This document shows, in pieces, positions 35,076 to 44,668 of a DNA stretch of 64,000 nt. The notes below the pieces were generated by a model. It had not been told where the DNA came from and ran no database searches. It saw only the letters and a list, made by a program, of their open reading frames with translations. The position numbers were made by a program, and so were the translations under genes. The stretch comes from Candidatus Lachnoclostridium avicola (lineage in GTDB: Bacteria > Bacillota > Clostridia > Lachnospirales > Lachnospiraceae): the NCBI GenBank assembly GCA_019114465.1, contig DXFM01000003.1, positions 62,001-126,000 of the forward strand. Direction: 5' to 3'. How positions within the stretch are numbered: the first letter of the stretch is position 1; each line of letters begins with the position of its first letter.

Positions 35076-36912
35076 CGAAGCTCAGGAGGCGGCCATCCGC
35101 CACCGGGAAGGTCCGATCCTGGTTCTGGCAGGACCCGGTTCAGGAAAGACCACCGTGCTCACGGAGCGGGTCCGGATGCTGACGGAGGAGGGGGTGGTTT
35201 CTCCGGGAAACATTCTGGTGATCACCTTTACCAGAGCAGCTGCCAGAGAGATGCAGACCCGCTTTGAGCGCCTGGTGGGAGGGAAAAAACTGCCGGTGAC
35301 TTTCGGCACCTTCCACAGCGTATTTTTCCGCATTCTGAAGCTGGCCTACGGCTATCAGGCGAAAGATATTGTGAGGGAGGAGCAGCGGGTTCAGTTTCTG
35401 AAGGAACTGACGGACGAGGAGGAGATTGAGACGGAGGATGAGGCCGATTTCATCTCCTCCGTTCTCGGTGAGATCAGCGCCGTGAAGGGGGAGATGATGG
35501 ATCTCTCCTGCTATTACTCCAAAAACTGCCCGGAGGAAGTGTTTAAAAAGTTGTACCGGGGCTATGAGGAGAAGCTGCGGGCCGCAGGTCTCATCGATTT
35601 TGACGATATGCTGGTGATGTGCTGGGAGTTATTTACCCAGAGAAAGGATATTCTCTCCGCCTGGCAGAGAAAATACACCTACATCCTCATCGATGAGTTC
35701 CAGGACATCAACAGGATTCAGTATGAGATCGTCCGGATGCTGGCCCTGCCGGAGAACAACCTGTTTATTGTGGGGGATGACGATCAGTCCATCTACCGGT
35801 TCCGGGGGGCAAAGCCGGAGATCATGCTGGGCTTTGAGCGGGACTATCCGGGGGCGGAGAAGGTGCTGTTAAACGTCAACTACCGCTCCACAAAGACCAT
35901 TGTGGAGACGGCGGGCCGTCTCATCGCCCACAATAAAACCCGGTTTCCCAAGGAAATCCGGGCGGAAAAGGGAATGGGTGCGCCGGTGCGCACCTGTTTT
36001 TATCCTGACGCGAAGGACGAGGCCCTGGCGGTGGTGAAGGAGATTATGGCCTGGCGGGACGGGGGATATTCTCTGTCGGACATTGCCGTCATCTACCGCA
36101 CCAGCCTGGAGCCCCGTCTTCTGGTGGAGCGCCTCATGGAGTACAACGTGCCCTTTAAGACTAGGGACAGCCTTCCCAATATCTACGAGCACTGGATCTC
36201 CAAAAATATCCTGGCCTACATCCGGGCGGCCATGGGAGATCTGGATCGGGGAACGGTGCTGGAGTTCATCAACCGGCCCAAACGCTATATCAGCAGGGAC
36301 GCCCTGGAGACCTCCCCGGTTTCCTGGGAGAAGGTGAAGTCCTTTTATCAGGACAAGGACTGGATCGCCGAGCGGGTGGAGCAGCTGGAATTTGACCTGT
36401 CCGCCATCGGCAGGCTGAAGCCTGCGGCGGCGGTGAATTATATCCGCAAGGCGGTGGGGTATAATGATTATCTGAGAGAGTACGCCCGGTTCCGCCGGAT
36501 GAAGGAGGAAGAGCTGCTGGAAGTGGCGGATCAGCTCCAGGAGAGCGCCGCCGGCTTCCAGAGCTTTTCCGACTGGTTTGCCCACATGGAGGAGTACGGA
36601 AAGGAGCTGGAAGCCCAGGCCAGGACCCAGACAGAGCCGGATCCGGACCGGGACGGTGTGGCCCTTATGACCATGCACGGATCCAAGGGGCTGGAATACC
36701 GGATCGTCTACATCATCGATGCCAATGAGGGGATCACGCCCCACCGGAAGGCGGTGCTGGAGGCGGATCTGGAGGAAGAACGGCGGATGTTCTATGTGGC
36801 CATGACCAGGGCGAAGGAGCGTCTGTGCATCTGCAGCGTGAAGGAGCGGTACGGGAAAAAACAGGAGCCGTCCCGCTTTATCCGGGAGTACTACGGAAAG
36901 GAGAGCCAGTGA
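35065..36912 (+). CDS. UvrD/PcrA-type superfamily 1 DNA helicase
   Basis: A 615-aa ATP-dependent helicase. Motifs: Q-motif [11 protein letters not shown], motif [13 protein letters not shown] (about 21-32), motif Ia [12 protein letters not shown], motif [10 protein letters not shown], motif [16 protein letters not shown], motif [13 protein letters not shown], motif [16 protein letters not shown], motif [19 protein letters not shown]. It is shorter than PcrA (about 720), mainly at the C-terminus. It overlaps gltX by 11 bp and is coupled to cobO downstream. A repair or replication-restart role is inferred from the family. Confidence 0.92.
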   Translation: MAFNEAQEAAIRHREGPILVLAGPGSGKTTVLTERVRMLTEEGVVSPGNILVITFTRAAAREMQTRFERLVGGKKLPVTFGTFHSVFFRILKLAYGYQAKDIVREEQRVQFLKELTDEEEIETEDEADFISSVLGEISAVKGEMMDLSCYYSKNCPEEVFKKLYRGYEEKLRAAGLIDFDDMLVMCWELFTQRKDILSAWQRKYTYILIDEFQDINRIQYEIVRMLALPENNLFIVGDDDQSIYRFRGAKPEIMLGFERDYPGAEKVLLNVNYRSTKTIVETAGRLIAHNKTRFPKEIRAEKGMGAPVRTCFYPDAKDEALAVVKEIMAWRDGGYSLSDIAVIYRTSLEPRLLVERLMEYNVPFKTRDSLPNIYEHWISKNILAYIRAAMGDLDRGTVLEFINRPKRYISRDALETSPVSWEKVKSFYQDKDWIAERVEQLEFDLSAIGRLKPAAAVNYIRKAVGYNDYLREYARFRRMKEEELLEVADQLQESAAGFQSFSDWFAHMEEYGKELEAQARTQTEPDPDRDGVALMTMHGSKGLEYRIVYIIDANEGITPHRKAVLEADLEEERRMFYVAMTRAKERLCICSVKERYGKKQEPSRFIREYYGKESQ

Positions 36913-37433
36913 AGGACAGAGGACTGATACACATTTACTGCGGCGACGGCAAGGGGAAGACCACCGCCGCTGTGGGACTGGCGGTGAGAGCCGCCGGGAG
37001 AGGAAAACGGGTTCTGATTTCCCGGTTTTTAAAGACGGAGGATTCCGGGGAGGTGGCGGTGCTCCGCTCCATTCCCGGAATTACGGTGCTGCCCTGCGAG
37101 CGCACCTTCGGCTTCCTCTTCCGCATGAGCGAGGAGGAAAAGAGAGAGGCGGCAGCCTATTTTCAGGGACAGTTTGAGAAGACGGCGGCCATGGCGGGAG
37201 ATTTTGATCTGCTCATATTAGATGAGATCATGGCGTCCATTGGCGGCGGCGTGGTGACGGAGGAGAGCGTCCTGAATTTCCTGGATCACCGGCCGGAGGC
37301 GCTGGAGGTGGTTCTCACCGGCCGGAATCCGTCTGAGGAAATTCAGAGGAGAGCCGACTATATCTCCGAGATCCGGGCGGTCCGCCATCCCTTCGAGAAG
37401 GGAATCGGAGCCAGGGAAGGCATCGAGTACTGA
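36909..37433 (+). CDS. Cob(I)alamin adenosyltransferase, CobA/CobO/BtuR type
   Basis: A 174-aa P-loop enzyme. GTG 36909 overlaps the helicase stop (4 bp) and follows AAAGGAG. Walker A-like CGDGKGKTTAAVGLAVRAAGRG (about 9-30), conserved RFLK, LILDEI (Walker B, about 100-105) and VVLTGRNP (about 131-138) are family marks. It makes adenosylcobalamin by transferring the adenosyl group of ATP to cob(I)alamin. Its link to gltX-helicase is only positional. Confidence 0.92.
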   Translation: MKDRGLIHIYCGDGKGKTTAAVGLAVRAAGRGKRVLISRFLKTEDSGEVAVLRSIPGITVLPCERTFGFLFRMSEEEKREAAAYFQGQFEKTAAMAGDFDLLILDEIMASIGGGVVTEESVLNFLDHRPEALEVVLTGRNPSEEIQRRADYISEIRAVRHPFEKGIGAREGIEY

Positions 37434-37526
37434 GACTTTCTCTGCCCCGCCGGGGCGGTTCGGCGGCCTGGCAGGGCCCGGAGCGGCCGTTCGCAGAGAG
37501 TTCTGTGGGGCGGCCGGAGAAAACAG

Positions 37527-37555
37527 TTGCATTTTTCCTCTGTGTCTGATACAGT
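37527..37555 (+). promoter_or_regulatory. Promoter of the DUF1292 gene
   Basis: TTGCAT (37527-37532), 17 bp, TACAGT (37550-37555), 47 bp before the start. The cobO-DUF1292 space contains GC-rich inverted repeats but no gene. Confidence 0.65.
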
Positions 37556-37601
37556 GGAGTCAGAAATGGGAGGCAGTCTCCCGGTAAAGAGAGGTTAAAA
37601 G

Positions 37602-37928
37602 ATGAGCGATAAGAACAATTTTATGGAAGAGCCGTCTGAGGAGATGACGGTAACCCTGACTCTGGATGACGGTTCCCAGCTGGAATGCGTGATCCTGACG
37701 ATTTTTGAGGCCGGAGGAAGGGACTATATCGCCCTGCTTCCCATGGAAGGTGAGGACGCCGACGAGGGAGAGGTTTACTTATACCGGTACACGGAGATCG
37801 ACGGCAATCCGGATCTTCAGAATATCGAGGATGACGAGGAGTACGAGATCGTGGCGGACGCCTTTGACGAGCTTCTGGATGAGCAGGAGTACGATGAGCT
37901 GGTGGGAGAGGACGAGCTGGACGACTGA
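37602..37928 (+). CDS. DUF1292 domain protein (YrzB-like)
   Basis: A very acidic 108-aa protein. The DUF1292 core is residues about 15-85 (MTVTLTLDDGSQLECVILTIFEAGGRDYIALLPMEG, EVYLYRYTE, DDEEYEIVADAFDELL), with an Asp/Glu tail. This family is widespread in Firmicutes, often near the alanyl-tRNA synthetase/ruvX genes, and has no known biochemical role. Here it stands alone with its own promoter. Confidence 0.9.
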   Translation: MSDKNNFMEEPSEEMTVTLTLDDGSQLECVILTIFEAGGRDYIALLPMEGEDADEGEVYLYRYTEIDGNPDLQNIEDDEEYEIVADAFDELLDEQEYDELVGEDELDD

Positions 37929-37989
37929 CGGATCTTTCCGCAGAAAAAATATGGGAAAGGGGCTGTCGGAAAATAGACAGTCTTACACA

Positions 37990-38028
37990 GGGGCAGATGT
38001 AATTTCATACGAAGTCACATCTGCCCTT
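37990..38028. terminator. Long hairpin between convergent genes
   Basis: GGGCAGATGT (37991-38000) and ACATCTGCCC (38017-38026) flank an inner imperfect stem. It lies between the DUF1292 and GntR genes. No good U tract follows on either strand, so factor-assisted termination or an RNA-stability role is possible. Confidence 0.6.
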
Positions 38029-38037
38029 GGGGATTTC

Positions 38038-38736
38038 TCAGGATTCAGTGCGCTTTTTCTTCTTTTTCCCTGCCTGGTGTTCCAGGTATTCCTGCACTTT
38101 GGCCTCCACAGAGCGGAGAGCTTTGAGATAGTGGAGCCGGGTGTACTCCACCGCCAGCTCCCGGTCCCCTGCCTCCAGGGCGTCGATGATGTTTTCATGT
38201 TCCGCGTAGGTGTGGGGAGCTCTGGTGTCCCGGATGGGGAGGATGGCTTCAAACAGCATATCGTTTTTGGCTTGAAGTTTAAAATGCTCGGCCAGAGGGC
38301 TGTTGCCGGCCCGCTGAATGATCAGGGAGTGGAATTCATGGTCCAGGCGGTTTCTCTCAGAGCCGCTGGAGGCGTTTAACAGTTTCCGGTTAATTTCCCG
38401 CAGCTGCCGGATGTCTTCCTCCGTAACACGGCCGACAGCATCCCGGACGGCGATGCAGTGAAGCTCCCGGGAGATTTCTATGGATTTGACAGAATCCTCT
38501 GCGGATATGGAGGCTACCCGCACCCCGCTGTTGTGGGTGTAGACCAGGAATCCTTCGTTTTCCAGGAGGCGGAAGGCTTCCCGGATGGGGGTGCGGCTCA
38601 CCTGGTAGAAGTTGCACAGAGCCGTCTCCGTAAGCCGCTCGTTGGCGGCAAATTCCTGGTTCCTGATTTTATTTTTAATATCTTCCGCGATCTCCGCCAC
38701 GGAGTAGCGGTCGTCGGTGATTTTCGTTTTTGCCAT
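38038..38736 (-). CDS. GntR family regulator, FadR/FCD subfamily
   Basis: A 232-aa regulator. N-terminal winged HTH (residues about 10-75: EIAEDIKNKIRNQEFAANERLTETALCNFYQVSRTPIREAFRLLENEGFL), then an all-helical FCD domain with metal-ligand-type positions (LDHEFHSLIIQRAGN; AEHENIIDALEAGD). Start chosen at the ATG at 38736, after AGGGGGT. It is the last gene of a minus-strand series following the metallo-hydrolase, and is the best candidate to bind the GTATAC sites at 43255-43549. Confidence 0.9.
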   Translation of the reverse strand: MAKTKITDDRYSVAEIAEDIKNKIRNQEFAANERLTETALCNFYQVSRTPIREAFRLLENEGFLVYTHNSGVRVASISAEDSVKSIEISRELHCIAVRDAVGRVTEEDIRQLREINRKLLNASSGSERNRLDHEFHSLIIQRAGNSPLAEHFKLQAKNDMLFEAILPIRDTRAPHTYAEHENIIDALEAGDRELAVEYTRLHYLKALRSVEAKVQEYLEHQAGKKKKKRTES

Positions 38737-38791
38737 GGATCTGACCCCCTGAATCTGACTTATAAACTTATAATAAAAAGGACATTTACAT

Positions 38792-38824
38792 AAAAGGGCA
38801 TTCCCCAAGGGGGAACGCCCTTAA
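38792..38824 (-). terminator. Terminator between the metallo-hydrolase and gntR genes
   Basis: On the minus strand AAGGGCGTTCCCC pairs with GGGGAATGCCCTT, followed by TTTAT. It separates the GHL6-GPH-MBL unit from gntR. Confidence 0.85.
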
Positions 38825-38879
38825 TTTTACCATTGAACAGTTTCTGCCGCAAGATTTTCTGCCGCCGGTTTTTGTGAAA

Positions 38880-39764
38880 TTACCGGTTTAAGGCCGCAAG
38901 CAGTTCCTCCTTTTTCTCCTGGGAGTCCGCCGGCATGTTGAGGATCAGGGCATGGAGAGGCACGTCCCTGGCGATGCGGAGAGCGGCTTCGTCCAGGTTG
39001 GGAAGGTAGGAACGCAGGATCTCCAGCTTTTTGCTGTCATAGATCACGTCCCGGAGACGGGTGTACTCGGACACCACTCCCGGTTCTGTGGCGGGCATGG
39101 TCTCATTTTCCGTGGCCTCGTCATACTTGTAAGCCTTTACGCTGAAATAGTTGCCGTGGCCTGGGATGATGACGTCGGCTATTTCCGCCGCCTTCTCAAT
39201 GGACTGGCAGGAGAGTTCGTACTCTGCGGACCAGAAATATCCCCGTTTCGCGTGAAAATACTCATATCCCATACAGGCGTCCCCGGCGGCCAGAATTTTT
39301 CCCTCCGGGCCGTCAAAGAGCAGTCCATGGAGTCCCAGGGAGTGGCCGGGAAGAGGAACCAGGGAAAAGCCGGGCACCAGCTCGCCGGAGATTCCCACCA
39401 TACGGTCGATCTCCTGGCCCCGCACGCCGTGGTAGAGGGCGCGGTCCTCCGTCAGGTAGGCTAGATCCTCTTTCGGCATGCAGATCTTCGCGTTGGGGAA
39501 AGCTTCTGTGCCGGTCCAGTGGTCCAGATGGCAGTGGGTGCTGTAGGTGTAGGCGATGTCCTCCGCCCGGATGCCGGTCTGGTCGTAGAGTTCCTTTGCC
39601 AGCGCCTCCCCGGGAAGAGAGGGGTCGATCAGAATGTTTCCGTACTCACTCTCCACCACAGAGCAGGTGGCGATGCAGGGATGGAGGACTTTGCTGTTGT
39701 CCTCTCCCCAGTAGATGTTTCTGGTGAGATGGCCGATAGTTACAATGTGCCATTTGTTTTTCAT
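38880..39764 (-). CDS. Metallo-beta-lactamase-fold hydrolase, lactonase-like
   Basis: A 294-aa MBL-fold protein related to the AiiA/AttM lactonase group. Zinc motif HxHxDH is THCHLDHWTG (about residues 74-83); later ligands are LPGHSLGLHG (about 138-147), GDACMGYEY and IIPGHGNY. It has no signal peptide. RBS GGAAAG. It lies 75 bp downstream of a sugar:cation symporter and a glycosidase-like gene, so a sugar-derived lactone (for example from uronate or aldonate) is a more likely substrate than homoserine lactone; that is inference. Confidence 0.85.
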   Translation of the reverse strand: MKNKWHIVTIGHLTRNIYWGEDNSKVLHPCIATCSVVESEYGNILIDPSLPGEALAKELYDQTGIRAEDIAYTYSTHCHLDHWTGTEAFPNAKICMPKEDLAYLTEDRALYHGVRGQEIDRMVGISGELVPGFSLVPLPGHSLGLHGLLFDGPEGKILAAGDACMGYEYFHAKRGYFWSAEYELSCQSIEKAAEIADVIIPGHGNYFSVKAYKYDEATENETMPATEPGVVSEYTRLRDVIYDSKKLEILRSYLPNLDEAALRIARDVPLHALILNMPADSQEKKEELLAALNR

Positions 39765-39839
39765 AAGTATTTCCTTTCTCCGGCGGTGAAGGCCGGCTGA
39801 TGTATGAAAATCTGCAGTGGGGCAAACCTTGTGCTGTTT

Positions 39840-41216
39840 TTAGGAAGCGGCGCCTTTTCTTCGGGCCAGTTCGGCCACGATCTCATCATACTGGTCATCC
39901 AGTTTGTACAGAAATCCCAGGACGATCAGGCCGGCGGCAAAGGCCAGGGGGATCCAGACCAGGCAGGCGTTGATGGCCGTCAGTGCGGATGCAGGCTGGA
40001 CAGTCAGAAGGCCGTCAAAACCGGCTGCATCCATGATGATTCCGGCAAGACCGGGGCCGAAGCCCACGCCGATCTTGGCACCCAAAGAGCAGGCGGACAT
40101 CATGGTACCCTCGATCCGGATGCCGGTTTTCCACTCGCCGTATTCCATGGCGTCGGGAACCATGGCGTACATGGTAGCGTAATGGAATCCCCGCCCGAAG
40201 GCTTCAATCACGCGGGAGGCCACAGTAACTGATGCAGACACCGGCAGAATGCCCATGATCAGAATGCCGGCAAATTTAATCACCGATCCCAGAATGAAGA
40301 TTTTCCGCTTTCCGTATTTTTTCACAAAGGGCGTGGCGCCGAACAGGACGATCACCAGGGCTGCCGTGATATAGAGGTTGGCCCGGGAGATGACAGTGGC
40401 GTCCCCCAGAAGATACTGGCTGTAGTAGGTGGATACCGCGTTGGCGAAGTTGTTGCTCATGGCGTCGAAGATGAAGATGAGCAGAATCATCACCCAGTAT
40501 TTGTTGGTGATCAGGGCCTTAAACATTTTTCCAAAGGGAATCTTCTCTGCCGGCTGCTTTTTGGCCGGTTCCTTCTCGTCCACATGTTCCTTTGCGAAGA
40601 CGGCGCAGATGGCCATGGCGATCACGCCGGCCACCGCATAGAGCCTCATAGCGGACACCCACGCCGCCTGGGTGTTCCCGTTGGCCACGATCTGAGGGAA
40701 GAGAACCATGGAAAAGGGAAGACCGGAGAGCATGGAAAAAATCTGGTTGACGTTGGTAATCTGAGCCCGCTCCCCCTGATCTCTGGTCATGCGGGCCGGC
40801 AGGGTCATGTGGGGCACGTACCAGGTGGTTCCCAGGATGGAGGTGCAGAGGTTGTAGGTGATGATGATGTAGATGAGCTGGCCGGCAGGTCCCCAGCTCT
40901 GGGGCACGGTAAATAACAAATAGGTGCCGACGCCGAAGGGAATGCAGGTGCACAGCAGCCAGATTCTGGCTTTTCCGAAGCGGCTCTTTGTCTTGTCCAC
41001 CAGAGCTCCCACTAAAATGTCTGTAAAGCTGTCAAAAAAACGGGAGAGCATGAAGACCATGCCCACCACTGCCGCCGACAGTCCCAGGGAATTGGTGTAA
41101 AAGTAATTTAACTGTCCCATGGCGATGGCGTTGAACATACCTCGTCCGAATCCGCCGAATCCGTAGGCTACCATTTCAAACAAACTGATTTTCCCCTTTT
41201 TTGCTTCTGTACCCAT
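39840..41216 (-). CDS. GPH family sugar:cation symporter
   Basis: A 458-aa membrane protein with 12 predicted helices. It shows the MFS/GPH signature RFFDSFTDILVGALVDKTKSRFGKARIWLL between helices 2 and 3, and ends with a cytoplasmic tail LDDQYDEIVAELARR. GPH transporters import glycosides, pentosides or hexuronides with Na+ or H+. RBS GGAAAGGAAA. It lies between the GHL6 gene (40 bp upstream) and the lactonase-like gene. Confidence 0.9.
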   Translation of the reverse strand: MGTEAKKGKISLFEMVAYGFGGFGRGMFNAIAMGQLNYFYTNSLGLSAAVVGMVFMLSRFFDSFTDILVGALVDKTKSRFGKARIWLLCTCIPFGVGTYLLFTVPQSWGPAGQLIYIIITYNLCTSILGTTWYVPHMTLPARMTRDQGERAQITNVNQIFSMLSGLPFSMVLFPQIVANGNTQAAWVSAMRLYAVAGVIAMAICAVFAKEHVDEKEPAKKQPAEKIPFGKMFKALITNKYWVMILLIFIFDAMSNNFANAVSTYYSQYLLGDATVISRANLYITAALVIVLFGATPFVKKYGKRKIFILGSVIKFAGILIMGILPVSASVTVASRVIEAFGRGFHYATMYAMVPDAMEYGEWKTGIRIEGTMMSACSLGAKIGVGFGPGLAGIIMDAAGFDGLLTVQPASALTAINACLVWIPLAFAAGLIVLGFLYKLDDQYDEIVAELARRKGAAS

Positions 41217-41256
41217 AATAATTTCCTTTCCACATTTTGACTGATGATTGATTTCA

Positions 41257-43239
41257 CTAATATTGGATCCGGTAGGCCTTATACAGGCCGCATTCCTCCA
41301 CGGAGAAGGAATTTCCTTTGTGGGCGACTTCTTTTATGCCCTCCGGGGTGAGTTCCTCCACCTTGACCGGTGTTTTTTTCAGGGTGATCCGGATGTTCTT
41401 CTGAGGCACCGGACGGCCCACTGTCACGCCGCTAAATCCGCTCAGATTGATGAGCTGAATCAGATCAGTGTGGTCTCCTCCATGTCCGTAAAACATTTCC
41501 ATGCTTTCATGGGCGTCGGTAACAAAGGGCATGAGAGCGGAGATGCCGCCCCGGATCTGGTCCATAAGGTCCAGGAAGATCTGCTTGAAAGCCTCATACC
41601 CCTGGGTGTAGTACAGGGTGCCCACCTCCCACAGAATGGAGATTCCCCAGGAACCGATGACGGCACCGGGAATATCTGTAGTCCGGTGGCCGTAGCACCG
41701 CTCCGGCGGGCCGAAGACAGCCGGAGAAATGTAGGGGAGAATGGGCTGGCTGTCTGAGCTGCCGTCCGCCGGTTCGGCGGTCCAGAAGCTCCGGTCCTGG
41801 TAAACCCAGTCCTGGTCGGCAAAGGAATGAAACACAGTTTTGGGAACGGTCTTATAATAGGCGCCCCGGACACACTGGTGTCTGGTCAGCTTCGCGATAC
41901 CGAAGTATCGTTCCAGAAGTTCCCGGTCCTCTGCAAAGCTTCCCCCGGTGGCGATCACCGAAGCCCTGGTCTTTAACAGGGCGGCTCTCAGCTTTTCGCT
42001 TTTCAGCCGGGCAATGCCGGGAACGATAATCAGGTCATAATTTGCCGGATGGTTCCGGTACTGTTCCGTATCCAGGTCGATCAGGGTGTCGAAGGGAATG
42101 TGGGCTTCCTTTAACATCCGGAAAATGCCCCGGTATTCTTCATAATTTCCTGGAAGGTAAGGTGCCCCGGGCCGTATGAGAAGAACCCTGGCGGCGGAGT
42201 GAAGGCAGTCGAAAATGTCCTGGTACTGTTCGTGAAAGCTGAATACAGTTTCCACCCCTTTATAGTTGCTGCGGTCCGGGTAATCCTCAAAGGAACCGAT
42301 GATGCACCAGTCCAGATTTCCCCCGTTTGCCATATTTTCGTACATGCGGATCCGGTTGAAGGTGTCGGAAACGCCCATGAACCGGTAGGGGATGTCCACG
42401 GCGTTGATGGCGCAGTTGCTGGACACTTTGTCCGCGAAGGTTCCCTCGATGGAGGACACATTGTCGGAGGCGGAATAGATCCACAGGGGAAGAGGACGGT
42501 CCACCGCCGTGTTGGACTCGCATCGGATGATGTCCACGCCCTGGTCAAAATAAGTGCTGAGGGCGATATCCGGAGAAATCCTTTTCACTCCTTCCTGAAT
42601 TTTGCGCAGAAGCTGGTCCACCGTGATTTTTTTGAACTCCTGATATTTTTGGAAGACGGGAGAGCTTTCATCTTCCCTGTCCGGAAGTTCTTCTCCGAAC
42701 AGTTCCCGGAACCGCTTCCGGCAGTTTTCACACTGGCAGATCCCCACGTAATTTCCGCTGTAATCGTGGGTCTGGTAGCCGAACATATTGAAAAAGATTC
42801 CGTCTACCGGGTATTTGTTCAGGATCTCGCCGATGATTTCCAGGGTTTTCTCCTGCTGGTAGGGACCGTTGACGCAGGTGAGCACCGTATCGTTGTAGTG
42901 CACAGCCTCCCCGGTCCCGGTTCTCTGCAGCCATTCCGGATGGGAGGCCTCAAAGGATTGATGAACCTTGCTCACGTCAAACCGGGCGATGACGCGGATG
43001 TTTTCGGCGTGGCATTTTTCCACCAGCTCCCCAAATTTGTCTCCCTGCAGAAAAGGGGTCTTTTTCTGGCAGTCCAGTCCGGTGTCGGAGAAGGCGCTGA
43101 TGCCTCCGCATCCCACCTGTACCACGTTGGCGTGGAATTTTTTCAGCATGGAGATTTCCAGATCCACATCCATGCTGCCGTCAATGTCCCTCAGATTGTT
43201 CTGGACCATGCGAAATTTGTGATCCATCCACCATTTCAT
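41257..43239 (-). CDS. GHL6-type hypothetical glycoside hydrolase
   Basis: A 660-aa cytoplasmic protein. ATG at 43239 follows AAGGAGGAG by 6 nt. The N-terminal TIM-barrel part (about 1-330) has the layout of hypothetical glycosyl hydrolase 6: FHANVVQVGCGGISAF, IRVIARFDVSKVH, HPEWLQR, GPYQQEKTLEIIGEILNKYPVDGIFFNMFGY, and a CQCENCRKRF cluster. The middle (about 345-480) resembles the beta-galactosidase trimerisation/glutamine-amidotransferase-like fold (YDLIIVPGIARL; VIATGGSF). There is no signal peptide, so it acts on imported sugars. Its catalytic residues and substrate are not established. Confidence 0.8.
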   Translation of the reverse strand: MKWWMDHKFRMVQNNLRDIDGSMDVDLEISMLKKFHANVVQVGCGGISAFSDTGLDCQKKTPFLQGDKFGELVEKCHAENIRVIARFDVSKVHQSFEASHPEWLQRTGTGEAVHYNDTVLTCVNGPYQQEKTLEIIGEILNKYPVDGIFFNMFGYQTHDYSGNYVGICQCENCRKRFRELFGEELPDREDESSPVFQKYQEFKKITVDQLLRKIQEGVKRISPDIALSTYFDQGVDIIRCESNTAVDRPLPLWIYSASDNVSSIEGTFADKVSSNCAINAVDIPYRFMGVSDTFNRIRMYENMANGGNLDWCIIGSFEDYPDRSNYKGVETVFSFHEQYQDIFDCLHSAARVLLIRPGAPYLPGNYEEYRGIFRMLKEAHIPFDTLIDLDTEQYRNHPANYDLIIVPGIARLKSEKLRAALLKTRASVIATGGSFAEDRELLERYFGIAKLTRHQCVRGAYYKTVPKTVFHSFADQDWVYQDRSFWTAEPADGSSDSQPILPYISPAVFGPPERCYGHRTTDIPGAVIGSWGISILWEVGTLYYTQGYEAFKQIFLDLMDQIRGGISALMPFVTDAHESMEMFYGHGGDHTDLIQLINLSGFSGVTVGRPVPQKNIRITLKKTPVKVEELTPEGIKEVAHKGNSFSVEECGLYKAYRIQY

Positions 43240-43284
43240 AAAACTCCTCCTTAAATTGTATACTATCAAATGGAAAATAATGGG

Positions 43285-43313
43285 ATTATAGGCCAATAGT
43301 CTACTCGTTTACA
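43285..43313 (-). promoter_or_regulatory. Promoter of the GHL6-GPH-MBL operon
   Basis: Minus-strand TGTAAA (43313-43308), 17 bp, TATAAT (43290-43285). One operator-like site overlaps the -35 side and another lies just downstream of the start point. Confidence 0.6.
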
Positions 43314-43492
43314 TACAATATAACAGGAAGACGCATATCCTTCAATGTCAATAGTTCACAAAATAGTATACAATAAATTGTGAATAATCACGAAAAACTG
43401 GGGAATATCTGAGGATTAATGGATATTTTGCATACAATATTGGAAAACACAGAAAGACAGAGACGGCCCAAAATGGGAAAAAGACAAAGAGA

Positions 43493-43515
43493 GAGCGGCG
43501 CGCCGCGCGCCGCTC
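43493..43515 (-). terminator. GC-rich hairpin, probable ychF terminator
   Basis: Ten-bp perfect arms GAGCGGCGCG/CGCGCCGCTC with a 3-nt loop, followed on the minus strand by pyrimidine-rich TCTCTTTGTCTTTTT. It lies 56 bp after the ychF stop. Confidence 0.65.
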
Positions 43516-43570
43516 CCATGAGGATTGTATATAAAATGAGATTGTATATGAAAGCCGGTGGATCAGCCAA

Positions 43571-44668
43571 TCAGACGTTAAACCGGAACAGGATCACATC
43601 ACCGTCCTGAACCACATAGTCCTTTCCTTCCAGCCGTACCAGGCCTTTTTCCTTGGCGGCATTGTAGCTGCCGCAGTCCAGCAGGTCTTTGTAGTTGACC
43701 ACTTCTGCCCGGATAAAGCCCCGCTCGAAATCGCTGTGGATCTTTCCGGCGGCCTGGGGCGCCTTAGTGCCCTTGGTGATGGTCCAGGCTCTGGTCTCTT
43801 TCTCGCCGGCGGTGAGATAGCTTAAAAGTCCCAGAAGGCTGTAGCTGGCGGCGATCAGTTTTTCCAGGCCGGATTCCTTTAAGCCCAGATCTTCCAGGAA
43901 CATTTTCTTTTCGTCGTCATCCAGCTCGGAGATCTCTTCCTCGATCTCGGCGCAGATGACAAAGACCTCGCAGTCATTTTCCTTTGCGAATTCCCGGACG
44001 CTGGCCACATAGGGATTGCTGGCTCCATCGTCCGCCAGGTCGTCCTCCCCCACGTTGGCGGCGAAGATCACCGGCTTGGCGGTGAGCAGGTTTAAGGAGG
44101 CGATAAAGGGCATCATTTCCTCATCCTCGGGAACGTAGCTCTTTGCCAGTTTTCCCTCCTCCAGGTGCGCCTTCAGGCCTTTTAAAACTTCCAGTTCCTT
44201 TGCCAGGGCTTTGTCGTTGAAAGCGGCCCGTCCCACCTTGGAGATGCGCCGCTCCAGAATCTCCAGATCGGAGAAGATCAGCTCCAGGTTAATGGTTTCA
44301 ATATCTCTTAAGGGATCCACGCTGCCGTCTACATGAATTACGTTGGGATCGTCAAAGCAGCGGACCACATGGACGATGGCGTCCACCTCCCGGATGTTGG
44401 AGAGGAACTGGTTTCCCAGGCCCTCGCCTTTGGAGGCTCCCTTCACCAGTCCGGCGATGTCCACAAATTCGATCACGGCCGGCGTGATCTTCTGAGAATG
44501 GTACAGGTCTGCCAGCAGCTTCAGCCGCTCGTCGGGAACGGCCACCACTCCCACGTTGGGATCGATGGTGCAGAAGGGATAGTTGGCCGATTCTGCCCCC
44601 GCCTTTGTCAGAGAGTTGAAGAGGGTGCTTTTTCCTACATTAGGCAATCCTACTATGCCAAGTTTCAT
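43571..44668 (-). CDS. ychF: Redox-regulated ATPase YchF (Obg-like OLA1)
   Basis: A 365-aa P-loop protein of invariant family length. Motifs: G1 [14 protein letters not shown] (about 6-19), G3 [20 protein letters not shown] (about 69-88), the NVGED region at the G4 position typical of ATP-preferring YchF, and a C-terminal TGS domain ([31 protein letters not shown]). It acts on ribosomes and in stress responses. Transcribed alone. Confidence 0.96.
   Translation of the reverse strand: MKLGIVGLPNVGKSTLFNSLTKAGAESANYPFCTIDPNVGVVAVPDERLKLLADLYHSQKITPAVIEFVDIAGLVKGASKGEGLGNQFLSNIREVDAIVHVVRCFDDPNVIHVDGSVDPLRDIETINLELIFSDLEILERRISKVGRAAFNDKALAKELEVLKGLKAHLEEGKLAKSYVPEDEEMMPFIASLNLLTAKPVIFAANVGEDDLADDGASNPYVASVREFAKENDCEVFVICAEIEEEISELDDDEKKMFLEDLGLKESGLEKLIAASYSLLGLLSYLTAGEKETRAWTITKGTKAPQAAGKIHSDFERGFIRAEVVNYKDLLDCGSYNAAKEKGLVRLEGKDYVVQDGDVILFRFNV

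Larger units (their letters stand above)
43255..43549. promoter_or_regulatory. Cluster of six GTATAC-type operator-like sites
   Basis: Sites: ATTGTATACTAT (43255-43266) and its exact reverse complement (43363-43374); CATACAATAT twice (43312-43321 and 43431-43440); GATTGTATAT twice (43523-43532 and 43540-43549). All share the core ATTGTAT. They surround the promoter of the GHL6 gene and extend to the end of ychF. FCD-type GntR regulators often bind palindromes of this kind. No gene is present in 43240-43570. Confidence 0.7.

Noticed and set aside
38880-39764. Quorum-quenching homoserine lactonase
   Set aside because: The fold and zinc motif fit, but the operon of glycosidase-like and sugar symporter genes makes a sugar lactone more likely.
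43495-43515. CRISPR-like GC-rich palindrome
   Set aside because: It is a single hairpin with no repeat-spacer array; no cas gene is present anywhere in the window.
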